In this document: positions 24,087 to 31,392 of the stretch, in pieces
Position numbering within the stretch: the stretch's first letter is position 1
Layout of the letters: each line of letters opens with the position of its first letter
Program-made: the position numbers and the translations under genes
Notes under the pieces: generated by a model
What the model saw: the letters and a program-made list of their open reading frames with translations, nothing else
The model's database searches: none
Told to the model about the DNA's origin: nothing
From: Microbacterium sp. YJN-G
GTDB taxonomy: Bacteria; Actinomycetota; Actinomycetes; Actinomycetales; Microbacteriaceae
DNA length: 64,000 nucleotides
Assembly (NCBI RefSeq): GCF_015040615.1
Contig: NZ_CP060402.1
Location: 3,348,001-3,412,000 of the forward strand
Reading direction: 5' to 3'

Positions 24087-25508
24087 TCAGCGACGAGCGA
24101 TCCAGGCCTGCCAGCGCTCCTCGCTGAAGGCGGGGTCGCCCACGATGTCGACCAGACTGCGGCCCGAGGTCGCCGCGCCGTCGAGGGCGAGCTTCCAGGG
24201 GTCTCCGCCGTTCTCGGCCAGGAAGAGGTAGTACGTGCCGGCGGCGAGATACGACAGCCAGGCGTCCTCGTCGCTGAACCGGTCGTCGGTCAGGGCCTCC
24301 GCACCCTGCGTCGCGATCAGGTCGCGCAGCCGCACATCGCGCAGCCAGTCGCGTTCGAGCAGACCCGTGCGCAGCTCGATGTACGTCGCGAAGCCCTCGT
24401 AGACCGAGACGGGCGGGTCGTCGTACGAACTCAGCGGGGACGCCGCATAGTGCAGGCCGTGCGCGAACTCGTGCGTGAACGTCGACAGGCGCTGATCGGT
24501 GCTGAGCGGCCCCATCATCACGAGCACACCCGAGGTGGCATCGCCCACGGCGATGTCGGACTCGAACAGGTCGGATCGCGCGTAGGGCCGGTTGGTCGCC
24601 GTGGCGTAACCGGCGATGCGAGTCTCGCCCTCGTGCACGTCCTCGCCGAACTGCCACCGGTTCATGCGCTCCTGGTCGTCGGTGATCCCCGCGACGAACC
24701 CGGTCATGGGCACCGATCCGCCGAGGCCGGTGATGGTCTCGATCGCCAGCACCGCTCCCCTCTCGGCCACGTCGACCGTCGCCTCGACGAGCTCCTTCTC
24801 GTCAGCCATGCCGTAGAGCACGATATGGTCGCGCTTCGCCACGTGCAGCGGTCCCTCATCCCACGGCATCGGAGACCACGGCACGAACGACGTGATGCGC
24901 AGATCGTCGCCGTCTCCGGTGGTCGTGATGTCGTAGCCGAAGCCCTGAGTCAGCCGGTAGCCGGCGTCGGCATCGCCACTGCCGCGCAGCGGCCGCGACG
25001 AGAACGCCAGTTCGGCGCCGAGGAACGCGCCCTCGTCGCTCTCCTGGCCCGCCACCGGCACGATGTACGCGGTCTCGCGGCCGATCGCGGCCGTGTTGTC
25101 CCACCACAGCGCCAGCTGTGCCTGCGCATCGCCCGCGGTGTAGGAGAGGAACACCTCGCGGTCGTTCTCGCGCAGGGCGGTGTTCATCGACACCCACGCC
25201 CCGGGAAACCGTGCCGAGTCGGGCACGTGATCGGGCAGCCACGGCGATTGCGGGTCGGCGGCGGCGAAGTCGGAGGCGGGACCGGATGCCGTGATCGCCG
25301 GCCATCGGGATGCGGCCCAGCCGGCGCTGCCGAGCACGATGAGCACCGTGATGACGGCGATGATGAGCTTGGTGTGCGAGCGCCGCGGCTTGGGCGGTGC
25401 GGGTGCCCAGACGAACAGCGGGGCGGCAGGGTCGGTGACGTCTGCCGGGTCGGCGGGCCGCAGTGTCTCGGGATCCGGCGGCATGGACGGCGGCAGCGGG
25501 TCGGTCAC
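24087..25508 (-). CDS. Membrane-anchored HEXXH zinc-metalloprotease-like protein
   Basis: Unnamed 473-residue protein. A Pro-rich cytoplasmic tail (about 45 residues) precedes one membrane helix (about 47-68) and a 400-residue outer domain. HEFAH (346-350) is a zinc-binding HEXXH site, and Glu371 in VYEGFATYIE lies where gluzincin proteases place their third ligand. The start is GTG 25508, overlapping the upstream stop as GTGA; frames reaching further upstream lie inside that gene. The coupled partner also has an N-terminal anchor, so the two probably work together at the cell surface. Peptidase activity is inferred from the motif only. Confidence 0.72.
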   Translation of the reverse strand: MTDPLPPSMPPDPETLRPADPADVTDPAAPLFVWAPAPPKPRRSHTKLIIAVITVLIVLGSAGWAASRWPAITASGPASDFAAADPQSPWLPDHVPDSARFPGAWVSMNTALRENDREVFLSYTAGDAQAQLALWWDNTAAIGRETAYIVPVAGQESDEGAFLGAELAFSSRPLRGSGDADAGYRLTQGFGYDITTTGDGDDLRITSFVPWSPMPWDEGPLHVAKRDHIVLYGMADEKELVEATVDVAERGAVLAIETITGLGGSVPMTGFVAGITDDQERMNRWQFGEDVHEGETRIAGYATATNRPYARSDLFESDIAVGDATSGVLVMMGPLSTDQRLSTFTHEFAHGLHYAASPLSSYDDPPVSVYEGFATYIELRTGLLERDWLRDVRLRDLIATQGAEALTDDRFSDEDAWLSYLAAGTYYLFLAENGGDPWKLALDGAATSGRSLVDIVGDPAFSEERWQAWIARR

Positions 25509-26476
25509 TTCGCCCCCTCGGTCTGCTGGATGCTGACGAGCCGCACGGCTTCGTCGTCCTCGCCGGTCGTGACCGCGGCGAAGGTGACGGCGTAGCGCCC
25601 GTCGATGAGGTACTGCGTGAAGGGGCTGCGCAGGCCGTGGAACAGGTCGGCCTCGACGCGGGTGAGCTCGGGCGGGATGCTGGCCGGGTCGGTCGCGTCG
25701 ATGGCCGGGAACGCCTCGAGCAGCGCCGCGGGATCGACGCCGGCTGCGACGGCATCCGATCCGTCCTCCGCACCGAGGAAGCAACTCGACGCGAGCGTCC
25801 CGTGGATGCGCGCATTGTCGGCCACCTGCACGAGCGCGTTCAGCGGCGAGTAGCAGGCGACGCTGTCGCCTGATCGCTCCTCGGAGGTGAGGTCGAACGA
25901 CGACCGGGGTGCCTTGCCGCCGAGGTCGGCGGTCGAGGGCACGGTGATGCCGACGACCTGCCAGGGCCCGATCGCCCGGGGCGCAGCGGTGGGATCGATG
26001 CGGCGGGGAGTGCCGTCACGGTAGTAGAACGGCCTGGTCAGCCACACCTTCTGCGGGATGGATGCGGTGCCCTTCTCGCCCAGGATCGTGTAGCGGTAGT
26101 GCACCACGACGACCGCGCTCGCCGTGTCGCTGCGCTCGGCGGTGTCGCCCGAGAACGACAGGCCCCTGACCTCGTAGTCGGCGGAGAGGTTCAACGCCTC
26201 GGCGGTCGTGGACTCTCCGAGCAGCGGGGCGCCGATCGGCACGACGGCATCCAGCAGCGGGCTCGAGGTGTCCTGCCAATCCGGGTCGAGTGCCGTGGCG
26301 TCGGCGAGGAAGGTCTGCAGGGTGCTCTCGGCCTCACGGCGCGCACCGTCGCGGATGTGGCCCGGCAGCAGAGCAGCCGCGGCGACCGAGCCGCCGGCGA
26401 CCAGCGCGCACACCACGAGCAGCACGATCGTGCCGGCGGTCCAGGTGCGCGGACGCGAGGAAGAGGGAACCGGCAT
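25505..26476 (-). CDS. Hypothetical secreted or membrane-anchored protein
   Basis: Unrecognised 323-residue protein with an N-terminal hydrophobic helix (about residues 14-37) that would anchor the rest outside. The outer region contains two Cys (in VACYSPL and ASSCFLG) that could form a disulfide, and a C-terminal LIDGRYAVTFAAVTTGEDDEAVRLVSIQQ strand-rich stretch similar in style to lipid- or ligand-carrier folds. GAGGAG four bases before the ATG. It is the first gene of a two-gene operon with the HEXXH protein, joined by a GTGA overlap. Confidence 0.72.
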   Translation of the reverse strand: MPVPSSSRPRTWTAGTIVLLVVCALVAGGSVAAAALLPGHIRDGARREAESTLQTFLADATALDPDWQDTSSPLLDAVVPIGAPLLGESTTAEALNLSADYEVRGLSFSGDTAERSDTASAVVVVHYRYTILGEKGTASIPQKVWLTRPFYYRDGTPRRIDPTAAPRAIGPWQVVGITVPSTADLGGKAPRSSFDLTSEERSGDSVACYSPLNALVQVADNARIHGTLASSCFLGAEDGSDAVAAGVDPAALLEAFPAIDATDPASIPPELTRVEADLFHGLRSPFTQYLIDGRYAVTFAAVTTGEDDEAVRLVSIQQTEGAK

Positions 26477-26837
26477 CGATCTCCTCAGGGCAGGGGACTA
26501 CACAGCAACCCTACGACCTGCGGACGACGACCGGCGCCATGAAGACTCAGGCGGTTCGGAGAGGAACGGTGCCTCGCTGTGCGTCCGTTCCCTCTCCGAA
26601 CCTGCTGACTCCCCTTGGCCCCTCCACCTGGGTGGATCCGGGTCCGTGGAACCCGAACCACCCCTTCTCAGTTGTGAAGGTGTCATGCGTGCGGGAGATC
26701 CGTCGCCGTTCGCTGACCCCGATCAGCGGCGGCTCCCCACTGACCCGGCGACTCACGCATGCGCCTCGACCCTCCCTATGGCACCGTCCCCATTGTGCTA
26801 TAAGGGGGCCGTTCTCATCATGACACCTCTTGCGCGA

Positions 26838-26883
26838 TTTGTCCCCCATATGGGGGACAAATTTTCCGGAACTCGTGTATGCT
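26838..26883 (+). promoter_or_regulatory. 24-bp palindromic operator with an adjacent promoter
   Basis: The half-site TTTGTCCCCCAT (26838-26849) is followed directly by its exact reverse complement (26850-26861). TATGCT (26878-26883) is a possible -10; with an 18-base spacer the -35 position (26854-26859, GGGACA) lies within the palindrome's right half, so a bound protein would block the promoter. C5/G5 tracts facing an AT core recall CsoR/FrmR-type metal regulator sites, but no such gene is nearby. Direct observation: palindrome; role: inference. Confidence 0.55.
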
Positions 26884-26912
26884 GAACGCGGACGCACCCT
26901 CCGGTCGTCTTC

Positions 26913-26943
26913 GGCCCCCATCGCTCCCCCCGCGATGGGGGCC
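26913..26943 (+). terminator. Hairpin downstream of the palindromic promoter
   Basis: GGCCCCCATCGC (26913-26924) pairs perfectly with GCGATGGGGGCC (26932-26943) around a 7-base loop. A transcript from the box at 26878 would be only about 50-60 nt long if it ended here, suggesting a small RNA or an attenuator upstream of cspA. The following AACTATTTG is only weakly U-rich. Confidence 0.5.
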
Positions 26944-27013
26944 AACTATTTGCCCCGGCGACTCGCAGCGCCGCGTGTCATGCAACATTTCGGTCACCAT
27001 CTGCTGAGCGCTG

Positions 27014-27041
27014 TTGACGGGCGTGTCCCCTGGGATAGCGT
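27014..27041 (+). promoter_or_regulatory. Promoter of cspA
   Basis: TTGACG (27014-27019) and TAGCGT (27036-27041) are 16 bp apart. Transcription would begin near 27048, leaving a leader of about 47 nt before the cspA ATG. Cold-shock genes commonly rely on such leaders for post-transcriptional control. Confidence 0.65.
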
Positions 27042-27094
27042 TAGCGCAGTCGGTGCATCCTGCGTCGGCATAGCAACAAGCAGAACGGCAGTAA

Positions 27095-27301
27095 ATGAGC
27101 ACCCAGGGCACGGTCAAGTGGTTCAACTCGGAGAAGGGCTTCGGCTTCATCTCCCCTGACGACGGCGGCGCCGACGTTTTCGCGCACTACTCCGCCATCC
27201 AGTCCAACGGCTACCGCTCGCTCGACGAGAACCAGCGCGTCGAGTTCGATGTGGCGCAGGGTCCCAAGGGCCTGCAGGCTGAGAACATCCGCCCTCTCTG
27301 A
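27095..27301 (+). CDS. cspA: Cold shock protein (CspA family)
   Basis: This 68-residue protein is a single cold-shock domain with both RNA-binding motifs: RNP1 KGFGFI and RNP2 VFAHYS. It binds single-stranded nucleic acid and keeps mRNA unstructured; many actinobacterial copies are constitutive. No good Shine-Dalgarno precedes the ATG (AGAACGGCAGTAA), so initiation may depend on leader structure. A very strong hairpin follows immediately. Confidence 0.96.
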   Translation: MSTQGTVKWFNSEKGFGFISPDDGGADVFAHYSAIQSNGYRSLDENQRVEFDVAQGPKGLQAENIRPL

Positions 27302-27311
27302 GGCGGAAGAC

Positions 27312-27355
27312 AGATCCCCGTCGGACGCTGCGATCGCAGCATCCGACGGGGATCT
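27312..27355 (+). terminator. Terminator of cspA
   Basis: AGATCCCCGTCGGA (27312-27325) pairs with TCCGACGGGGATCT (27342-27355), and the inner GCTGCGATCGCAGC is itself self-complementary, giving a near-continuous 21-bp stem with a single mismatch. TTCATG follows. Confidence 0.88.
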
Positions 27356-27384
27356 TCATGTTTCCGGGTGGATTCGTTTCCGGA

Positions 27385-28053
27385 TCAGCCCAGCAGCAGC
27401 GGGCGCAGCGCCGCGGCGTCCGCGGCGCGGAAGTGCGCCGCGTCGCCCTCGCGCGGGTCGCCGAAGCCCCATTCCGAGAAGATGACCGGGATGCCGTGGA
27501 TCGCGGCGCCGTCGATGTCGTGATGCCTGTCGCCGATGAGCACCGGTGCTGAGACGTCGACTCCGGCGGCCGCCAGGCGCTCGAGTGCCCAGCCGATCAC
27601 GTCGGCCTTGCCGTCGTGGCGGCCGATCTCACCCGAGCGGGCACCGGAGATCGCGGTGAACGAGCCGATCAGGCCGTGGTGCTCGAGGATCGCGGTGACC
27701 TGGTTCTCGGGCTTGGTGCTGGCGGTGGCCTGCGGGATGCCGGCGGCGGCGACCTCGCGGATCAGCTCGGGCACGCCGGGATAGATGTGCACGGATGCCG
27801 CGTAGCCGTCGCGCGCCGCCAGGGAGCGGTAGAAGTCCAGCGCCTGCTGCGCCTGCTCGGGTGACATCCCGCCGAGCACCTGGAACGACTCGTACAGCGG
27901 CGGACCGACCCAGCGGTTCAGCGACTGCTCGTCGGGCGCCGGCATCCCGAACTCCGCGAACACCTCGATCAGGCGCGGGAAGATGCCGGGGGTGGCGTCG
28001 GCGATGGTTCCGTCGACGTCCCAGAGGATGCAGGAGTAGGGCGAGACGGGCAT
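27385..28053 (-). CDS. HAD-superfamily phosphatase (phosphoglycolate phosphatase-like)
   Basis: This 222-residue protein shows HAD motif I (ILWDVDGTIAD, with the nucleophile Asp), motif II Thr/Ser in TASTKPENQ, and motif III/IV in LIGDRHHDIDGA. A helical cap lies between motif I and II, as in phosphoglycolate phosphatase/PpaX. It dephosphorylates a small metabolite, possibly 2-phosphoglycolate or pyrophosphate-like. TAAGCT is seven bases upstream of the ATG on the minus strand, suggesting a leaderless transcript. It converges with cspA. Confidence 0.88.
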   Translation of the reverse strand: MPVSPYSCILWDVDGTIADATPGIFPRLIEVFAEFGMPAPDEQSLNRWVGPPLYESFQVLGGMSPEQAQQALDFYRSLAARDGYAASVHIYPGVPELIREVAAAGIPQATASTKPENQVTAILEHHGLIGSFTAISGARSGEIGRHDGKADVIGWALERLAAAGVDVSAPVLIGDRHHDIDGAAIHGIPVIFSEWGFGDPREGDAAHFRAADAAALRPLLLG

Positions 28054-28134
28054 GCCTTCCAGCTTAAGCGCTTCCTCACACCCCGCTGCGCTCCGTGGCG
28101 GCCGCCCGGCCAGGGCGAGCAGAAGAGGCGGAGG

Positions 28135-28830
28135 TCAGAAGAGGCGGGGGATTCCGGACTCGATGCCCTTCATGTCCTCGTAGTCGAGCACCAGGCAGCG
28201 GATGCCGCGGTCCTCGGCGAGCACGCGGGCCTGCGGCTTGATCTCCTGCGCGGCGAACACACCCGTGATCGGGGTGAGGTGCGGGTCGCGGCCCAGCAGC
28301 TCGAGATAGCGGGTGAGCTGCTCGACGCCGTCGATGTCGCCGCGGCGCTTGATCTCGACGGCGATGGCCGCGCCGTCGGCATCCCGCACCATGAGGTCGA
28401 CCGGGCCGATCGCGGTCGGATACTCGCGACGCACCAGGGTCGCGCCCTCGCTGATGAGGTCGACCTGCTCGGCCAGCAGTCGCTGCAGGTCGGCCTCGAC
28501 GCCGTCCTTCTGCAGACCGGGGTCGATGCCGAGATCGTGGTTGGAGTCGTGGATGATCTCGTAGATCTGCACGCGCAGCGCGTCGCCGGTCTTCTTGTGC
28601 GTGACCCGCCACACCTCGACGACACCCGCGAGCGACTCTTCCTCGCCGGGCAGCTCGTTGGCGAGCGAGCAGGGCGGGCTCATCCAGTTCAGCGGCTTGT
28701 AGCTGCCGCCGTCGGAGTGCACGAGCAGACTGCCGTCGCCCTTGTGCACCAGCAGGCGCGTGGCCAGGGGCAGGTGGGCGTTGAGACGGCCGGAGTAATC
28801 GACGGAGCAGCGGGCGATGACGAGACGCAC
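28135..28830 (-). CDS. nucS: Mismatch-specific endonuclease NucS (EndoMS)
   Basis: This 231-residue protein matches NucS: N-terminal [16 protein letters not shown], a DNA-binding domain, and a C-terminal RecB-like nuclease core with [26 protein letters not shown] and a closing [11 protein letters not shown]. NucS replaces MutS/MutL in most actinobacteria, making double-strand cuts at G-T, G-G and T-T mispairs with the beta clamp. Start is GTG 28830; TAGGCT lies six bases upstream, so the mRNA is probably leaderless. The conserved C-terminal tail is expected to reach the clamp. Confidence 0.95.
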   Translation of the reverse strand: MRLVIARCSVDYSGRLNAHLPLATRLLVHKGDGSLLVHSDGGSYKPLNWMSPPCSLANELPGEEESLAGVVEVWRVTHKKTGDALRVQIYEIIHDSNHDLGIDPGLQKDGVEADLQRLLAEQVDLISEGATLVRREYPTAIGPVDLMVRDADGAAIAVEIKRRGDIDGVEQLTRYLELLGRDPHLTPITGVFAAQEIKPQARVLAEDRGIRCLVLDYEDMKGIESGIPRLF

Positions 28831-28895
28831 CCGACGAGCCTACTTCGTCATGCACAGGTGGGCGTCCTGCGGTGGCCGTCCTTCAGCCGACCGGG

Positions 28896-30119
28896 TCAGG
28901 CGACCGGGGCGTTCTCCTCTACGCGCAGCGGCCGGGCGGCTCCCGAGAACAGTCCCGACATGATCACCAGCGCGACCAGGATGAACAGGGTGTTCAGCAG
29001 CCCGATCTGCTCGCTGATGACGCCCAGCACCGGCGGGCCGCCGAGGAAGGCGACGTAGCCGATGGTCGCCGCCGCGCTCACTCGCGCCGCCGCCTTGGCC
29101 GGGTCGTCGGCAGCGGCCGACATGCCCAGCGGGAAGCCCAGCGACGCGCCGATCCCCCACAGCGCCGCTCCCAGCAGCACCAGGGGCAGCGCGTCGGCGA
29201 GGATGAAGAGCAGGATGCCGGATGCTGCGGCCACCGCGAGCACCCGCAGCACGGCCACGCGCCCGAACCGGTCGACGAGCGGCCCGCCGAACAGACGCAC
29301 GACGGTCATGCCGACCGAGAACACGGTGAGCGCGAGCGCACCCATGCCGACCTCTTCTCCGTGTCCCTCGACGACGCCCAGCGCGATCCAGTCGTTGGCG
29401 CCTCCCTCGGCGAACGACATGCCGAGCATCACGACGCCGAGGGCGTAGGTGCGCGGCTCGCGCCAGGCCTCGAGCGCGGTGTGCATGCGCCGGCCCCACG
29501 ACGGCTTCTCGTCGGGCACGGGGTCGAGGGCGGCCTCGCGCACCGGCACTTGGAAGAAGCAGACGACCGCCGCCGTGAGGATGATCGCGCTGATGATGCC
29601 GGCGTGCGCGGCGACGTTCAGGCCCAGCAGCGCGGCGCCGGCACCGGCGCCCGCACCGAGCACCGTGCCGAAGCTGAAGAAGGCGTGGAACACCGGCAGG
29701 ATCGTCTTGCCCATCTGCTGTTCGATGGCGGTGGCCTCGACGTTCATCATCACGTCGACCGAGCCGTTGCCGAAGCCGAACAGGATCATCCCGACGATGA
29801 CGACCGGCACCGAACCGAACACGTCGGTGCCCAATCCGATCAGGGCGACGCCGGAGCCGAACATCAGCATCCCGATCAGCATGCCCAGCCGCGCGCCGGT
29901 GCGCGCCATCACCATCGGACCGGTCGAGATCCCGACGATCGACGAGATGCCCATGCCCAGCAGCAGCAGGCCGATCTGCGCCTTGTCGATCTCGAGCGCC
30001 GCGCCGATGCTCGGCACGCGCGAGGCCCAGGTCGCGATCGACAGTCCGCTGGAGAGGAAGATCGCGAAGATCGCGATGCGCCAGCGCACGAACTGCGAAC
30101 GGGTCAGGGCGGTGTCCAT
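28896..30119 (-). CDS. Major facilitator superfamily transporter
   Basis: This 407-residue protein has about twelve membrane helices and the MFS loop pattern GPMVMARTGARLG between helices 2 and 3 and GGPLVDRFGRVAVLR between helices 8 and 9. It resembles the FucP/YbjJ-type group. It is divergent from a LacI-family regulator gene and its -10 (TACGAT, six bases before the ATG) touches a palindromic operator, so it is probably the regulated target, importing or exporting a sugar-like compound. Substrate unknown. Confidence 0.88.
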   Translation of the reverse strand: MDTALTRSQFVRWRIAIFAIFLSSGLSIATWASRVPSIGAALEIDKAQIGLLLLGMGISSIVGISTGPMVMARTGARLGMLIGMLMFGSGVALIGLGTDVFGSVPVVIVGMILFGFGNGSVDVMMNVEATAIEQQMGKTILPVFHAFFSFGTVLGAGAGAGAALLGLNVAAHAGIISAIILTAAVVCFFQVPVREAALDPVPDEKPSWGRRMHTALEAWREPRTYALGVVMLGMSFAEGGANDWIALGVVEGHGEEVGMGALALTVFSVGMTVVRLFGGPLVDRFGRVAVLRVLAVAAASGILLFILADALPLVLLGAALWGIGASLGFPLGMSAAADDPAKAAARVSAAATIGYVAFLGGPPVLGVISEQIGLLNTLFILVALVIMSGLFSGAARPLRVEENAPVA

Positions 30120-30125
30120 CCCGAC

Positions 30126-30172
30126 ATCGTATCGAATCGATTCGATCTCGGTGCACGGGATCGGGTTATCCT
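30126..30172. promoter_or_regulatory. Divergent promoters and LacI-type operator
   Basis: The 16-bp perfect palindrome ATCGAATCGATTCGAT (30131-30146) has the central CG typical of LacI-family sites. It abuts the minus-strand -10 TACGAT (30131-30126) of the MFS gene and lies 20 bp before the plus-strand -10 TATCCT (30167-30172) of the LacI gene. Both -10 boxes are six bases from their start codons, so both mRNAs are probably leaderless. The regulator would control both. Confidence 0.75.
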
Positions 30173-30178
30173 CGGAAC

Positions 30179-31252
30179 ATGACCAGCAGCGCGCGCCGTG
30201 CGACGATCGCCGACGTGGCCCGCGCGGCCGGGGTCTCGACGTCGACGGCCTCGGTCGTCTTCAGCGGCAAGGTGAACGTCGCCGACGCCACCCGCGCCCG
30301 AGTGCTCGAGGCCGCCGCTGAACTCGGTTACGCCGGACCCGACCCGCGTGCCGCCTCGCTGCGGCGCGGACGCAGCGGCATCGTCGGCGTCGTGCTGTCG
30401 GGGGAGCTGCGCTACGCCTTCCTCGACCCGGTCACCACGGCGATGATGGACGGGCTCGCCGAAGCCCTCGATCCGGCCGGCGCCGGACTGCTGCTGATGC
30501 GCGACGACCCGCACGGCGAGGAGATCCCGCCCATCGCCGAGGCGCCGGTCGACGCCGTGGTGCTGATCGGATGCTCGGCCCGGGCCGAGCAGGCACTGGA
30601 TGCCGTGCGCCAGCGGGGCCTTCCCGTCGTGGTCATCGAGGGTGACGCGGGGGAGGGCGTTCCGCAGATCACCCTCGACAACCGCGAGGCGAGCGCCAAG
30701 GTCACGCGCCGCGTATTCCAATTGGGGCATAGGCGTGCGGCGACGGTGACGCTTCCACTGGATGCCGCGCGCGAGCGTGGCCCCCTCACCGCAGAGCGGG
30801 TGTCGGCGGCGACGGTGGACGTCACCCTCGACCGGCTCGCGGGCTTCCGGGAGTCGTTCCCTGAAAGCCCCGGGGTCACCGCGGCCGCGAGCCTCGTGGA
30901 CGAGGGCATGATCGCCGCACGGGCGCTGCTGACGGATGCCGGCGGGGCGTTGCGTGACGACCGCCCGACAGCGATCGTCGCCCAGAGCGACCTGCTCGCG
31001 GCGGGTGTGATCCGCGCAGCCGAAGAGCTGGGGCTGCGGGTTCCCGAAGACCTGACCGTTGTCGGCTTCGACGGCATCGCCGCCGACGGACTCGGGTCGC
31101 TCAAGCTCACGACCGTCGCGCAGCCGGCGGTCGCCAAGGGTCGCGCCGCGGGGGAGCAGGTGCGGCGGATGCTGGACGGCGAGGCGGGGGAGTCCGTGCA
31201 CTTCACCTGCACCTACCGGGAGGGTGAGACGGCGGCTCCGCCGCCGGTCTGA
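30179..31252 (+). CDS. LacI family transcriptional regulator
   Basis: This 357-residue protein has a LacI helix-turn-helix and hinge (TIADVARAAGVSTSTASVVFSG, residues about 8-29, here cited by its ends TIADVARAAG and SVVFSG) followed by a periplasmic-binding-protein-like ligand domain (GIVGVVLSGE to VVGFDGIAADGLGS, then LTTVAQP). It likely binds the palindrome upstream and represses the divergent MFS transporter gene and itself. An insert near RERGPLTAERVSAATVD is usual in this subgroup. The inducer is unknown. Confidence 0.92.
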   Translation: MTSSARRATIADVARAAGVSTSTASVVFSGKVNVADATRARVLEAAAELGYAGPDPRAASLRRGRSGIVGVVLSGELRYAFLDPVTTAMMDGLAEALDPAGAGLLLMRDDPHGEEIPPIAEAPVDAVVLIGCSARAEQALDAVRQRGLPVVVIEGDAGEGVPQITLDNREASAKVTRRVFQLGHRRAATVTLPLDAARERGPLTAERVSAATVDVTLDRLAGFRESFPESPGVTAAASLVDEGMIAARALLTDAGGALRDDRPTAIVAQSDLLAAGVIRAAEELGLRVPEDLTVVGFDGIAADGLGSLKLTTVAQPAVAKGRAAGEQVRRMLDGEAGESVHFTCTYREGETAAPPPV

Positions 31253-31392
31253 GCATCCCTTCCGCGGCATCCGACAACCATCCGTCAGGACAGCGGAGCG
31301 ATCTCCGCACCGGCGCACCGATGACGCGCCGTTAGAATGGGTGGAGATCGCCCGCCCGTGCCGGAAGGCCCCGACGAGCTGAGGAGCCGCGG

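Larger units (their letters stand above)
26477..27094. other. 618-bp intergenic region upstream of cspA
   Basis: No convincing gene is seen. It holds a hairpin (TTCGGAGAGGAACGG at 26555-26569 against 26585-26600 with one bulged G), a perfect 24-bp palindrome next to a promoter-like box, a 12-bp stem hairpin and the cspA promoter. Base composition is less GC-rich than the flanks between 26760 and 27000. A 132-codon frame on the minus strand covers much of it but has no ribosome binding site or recognisable domain. Confidence 0.7.

Noticed and set aside
26547..26945. A 132-codon minus-strand frame in the region before cspA.
   Set aside because: No ribosome binding site, no similarity, and it spans the palindrome and hairpin. 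It could be a remnant but cannot be supported as a gene.
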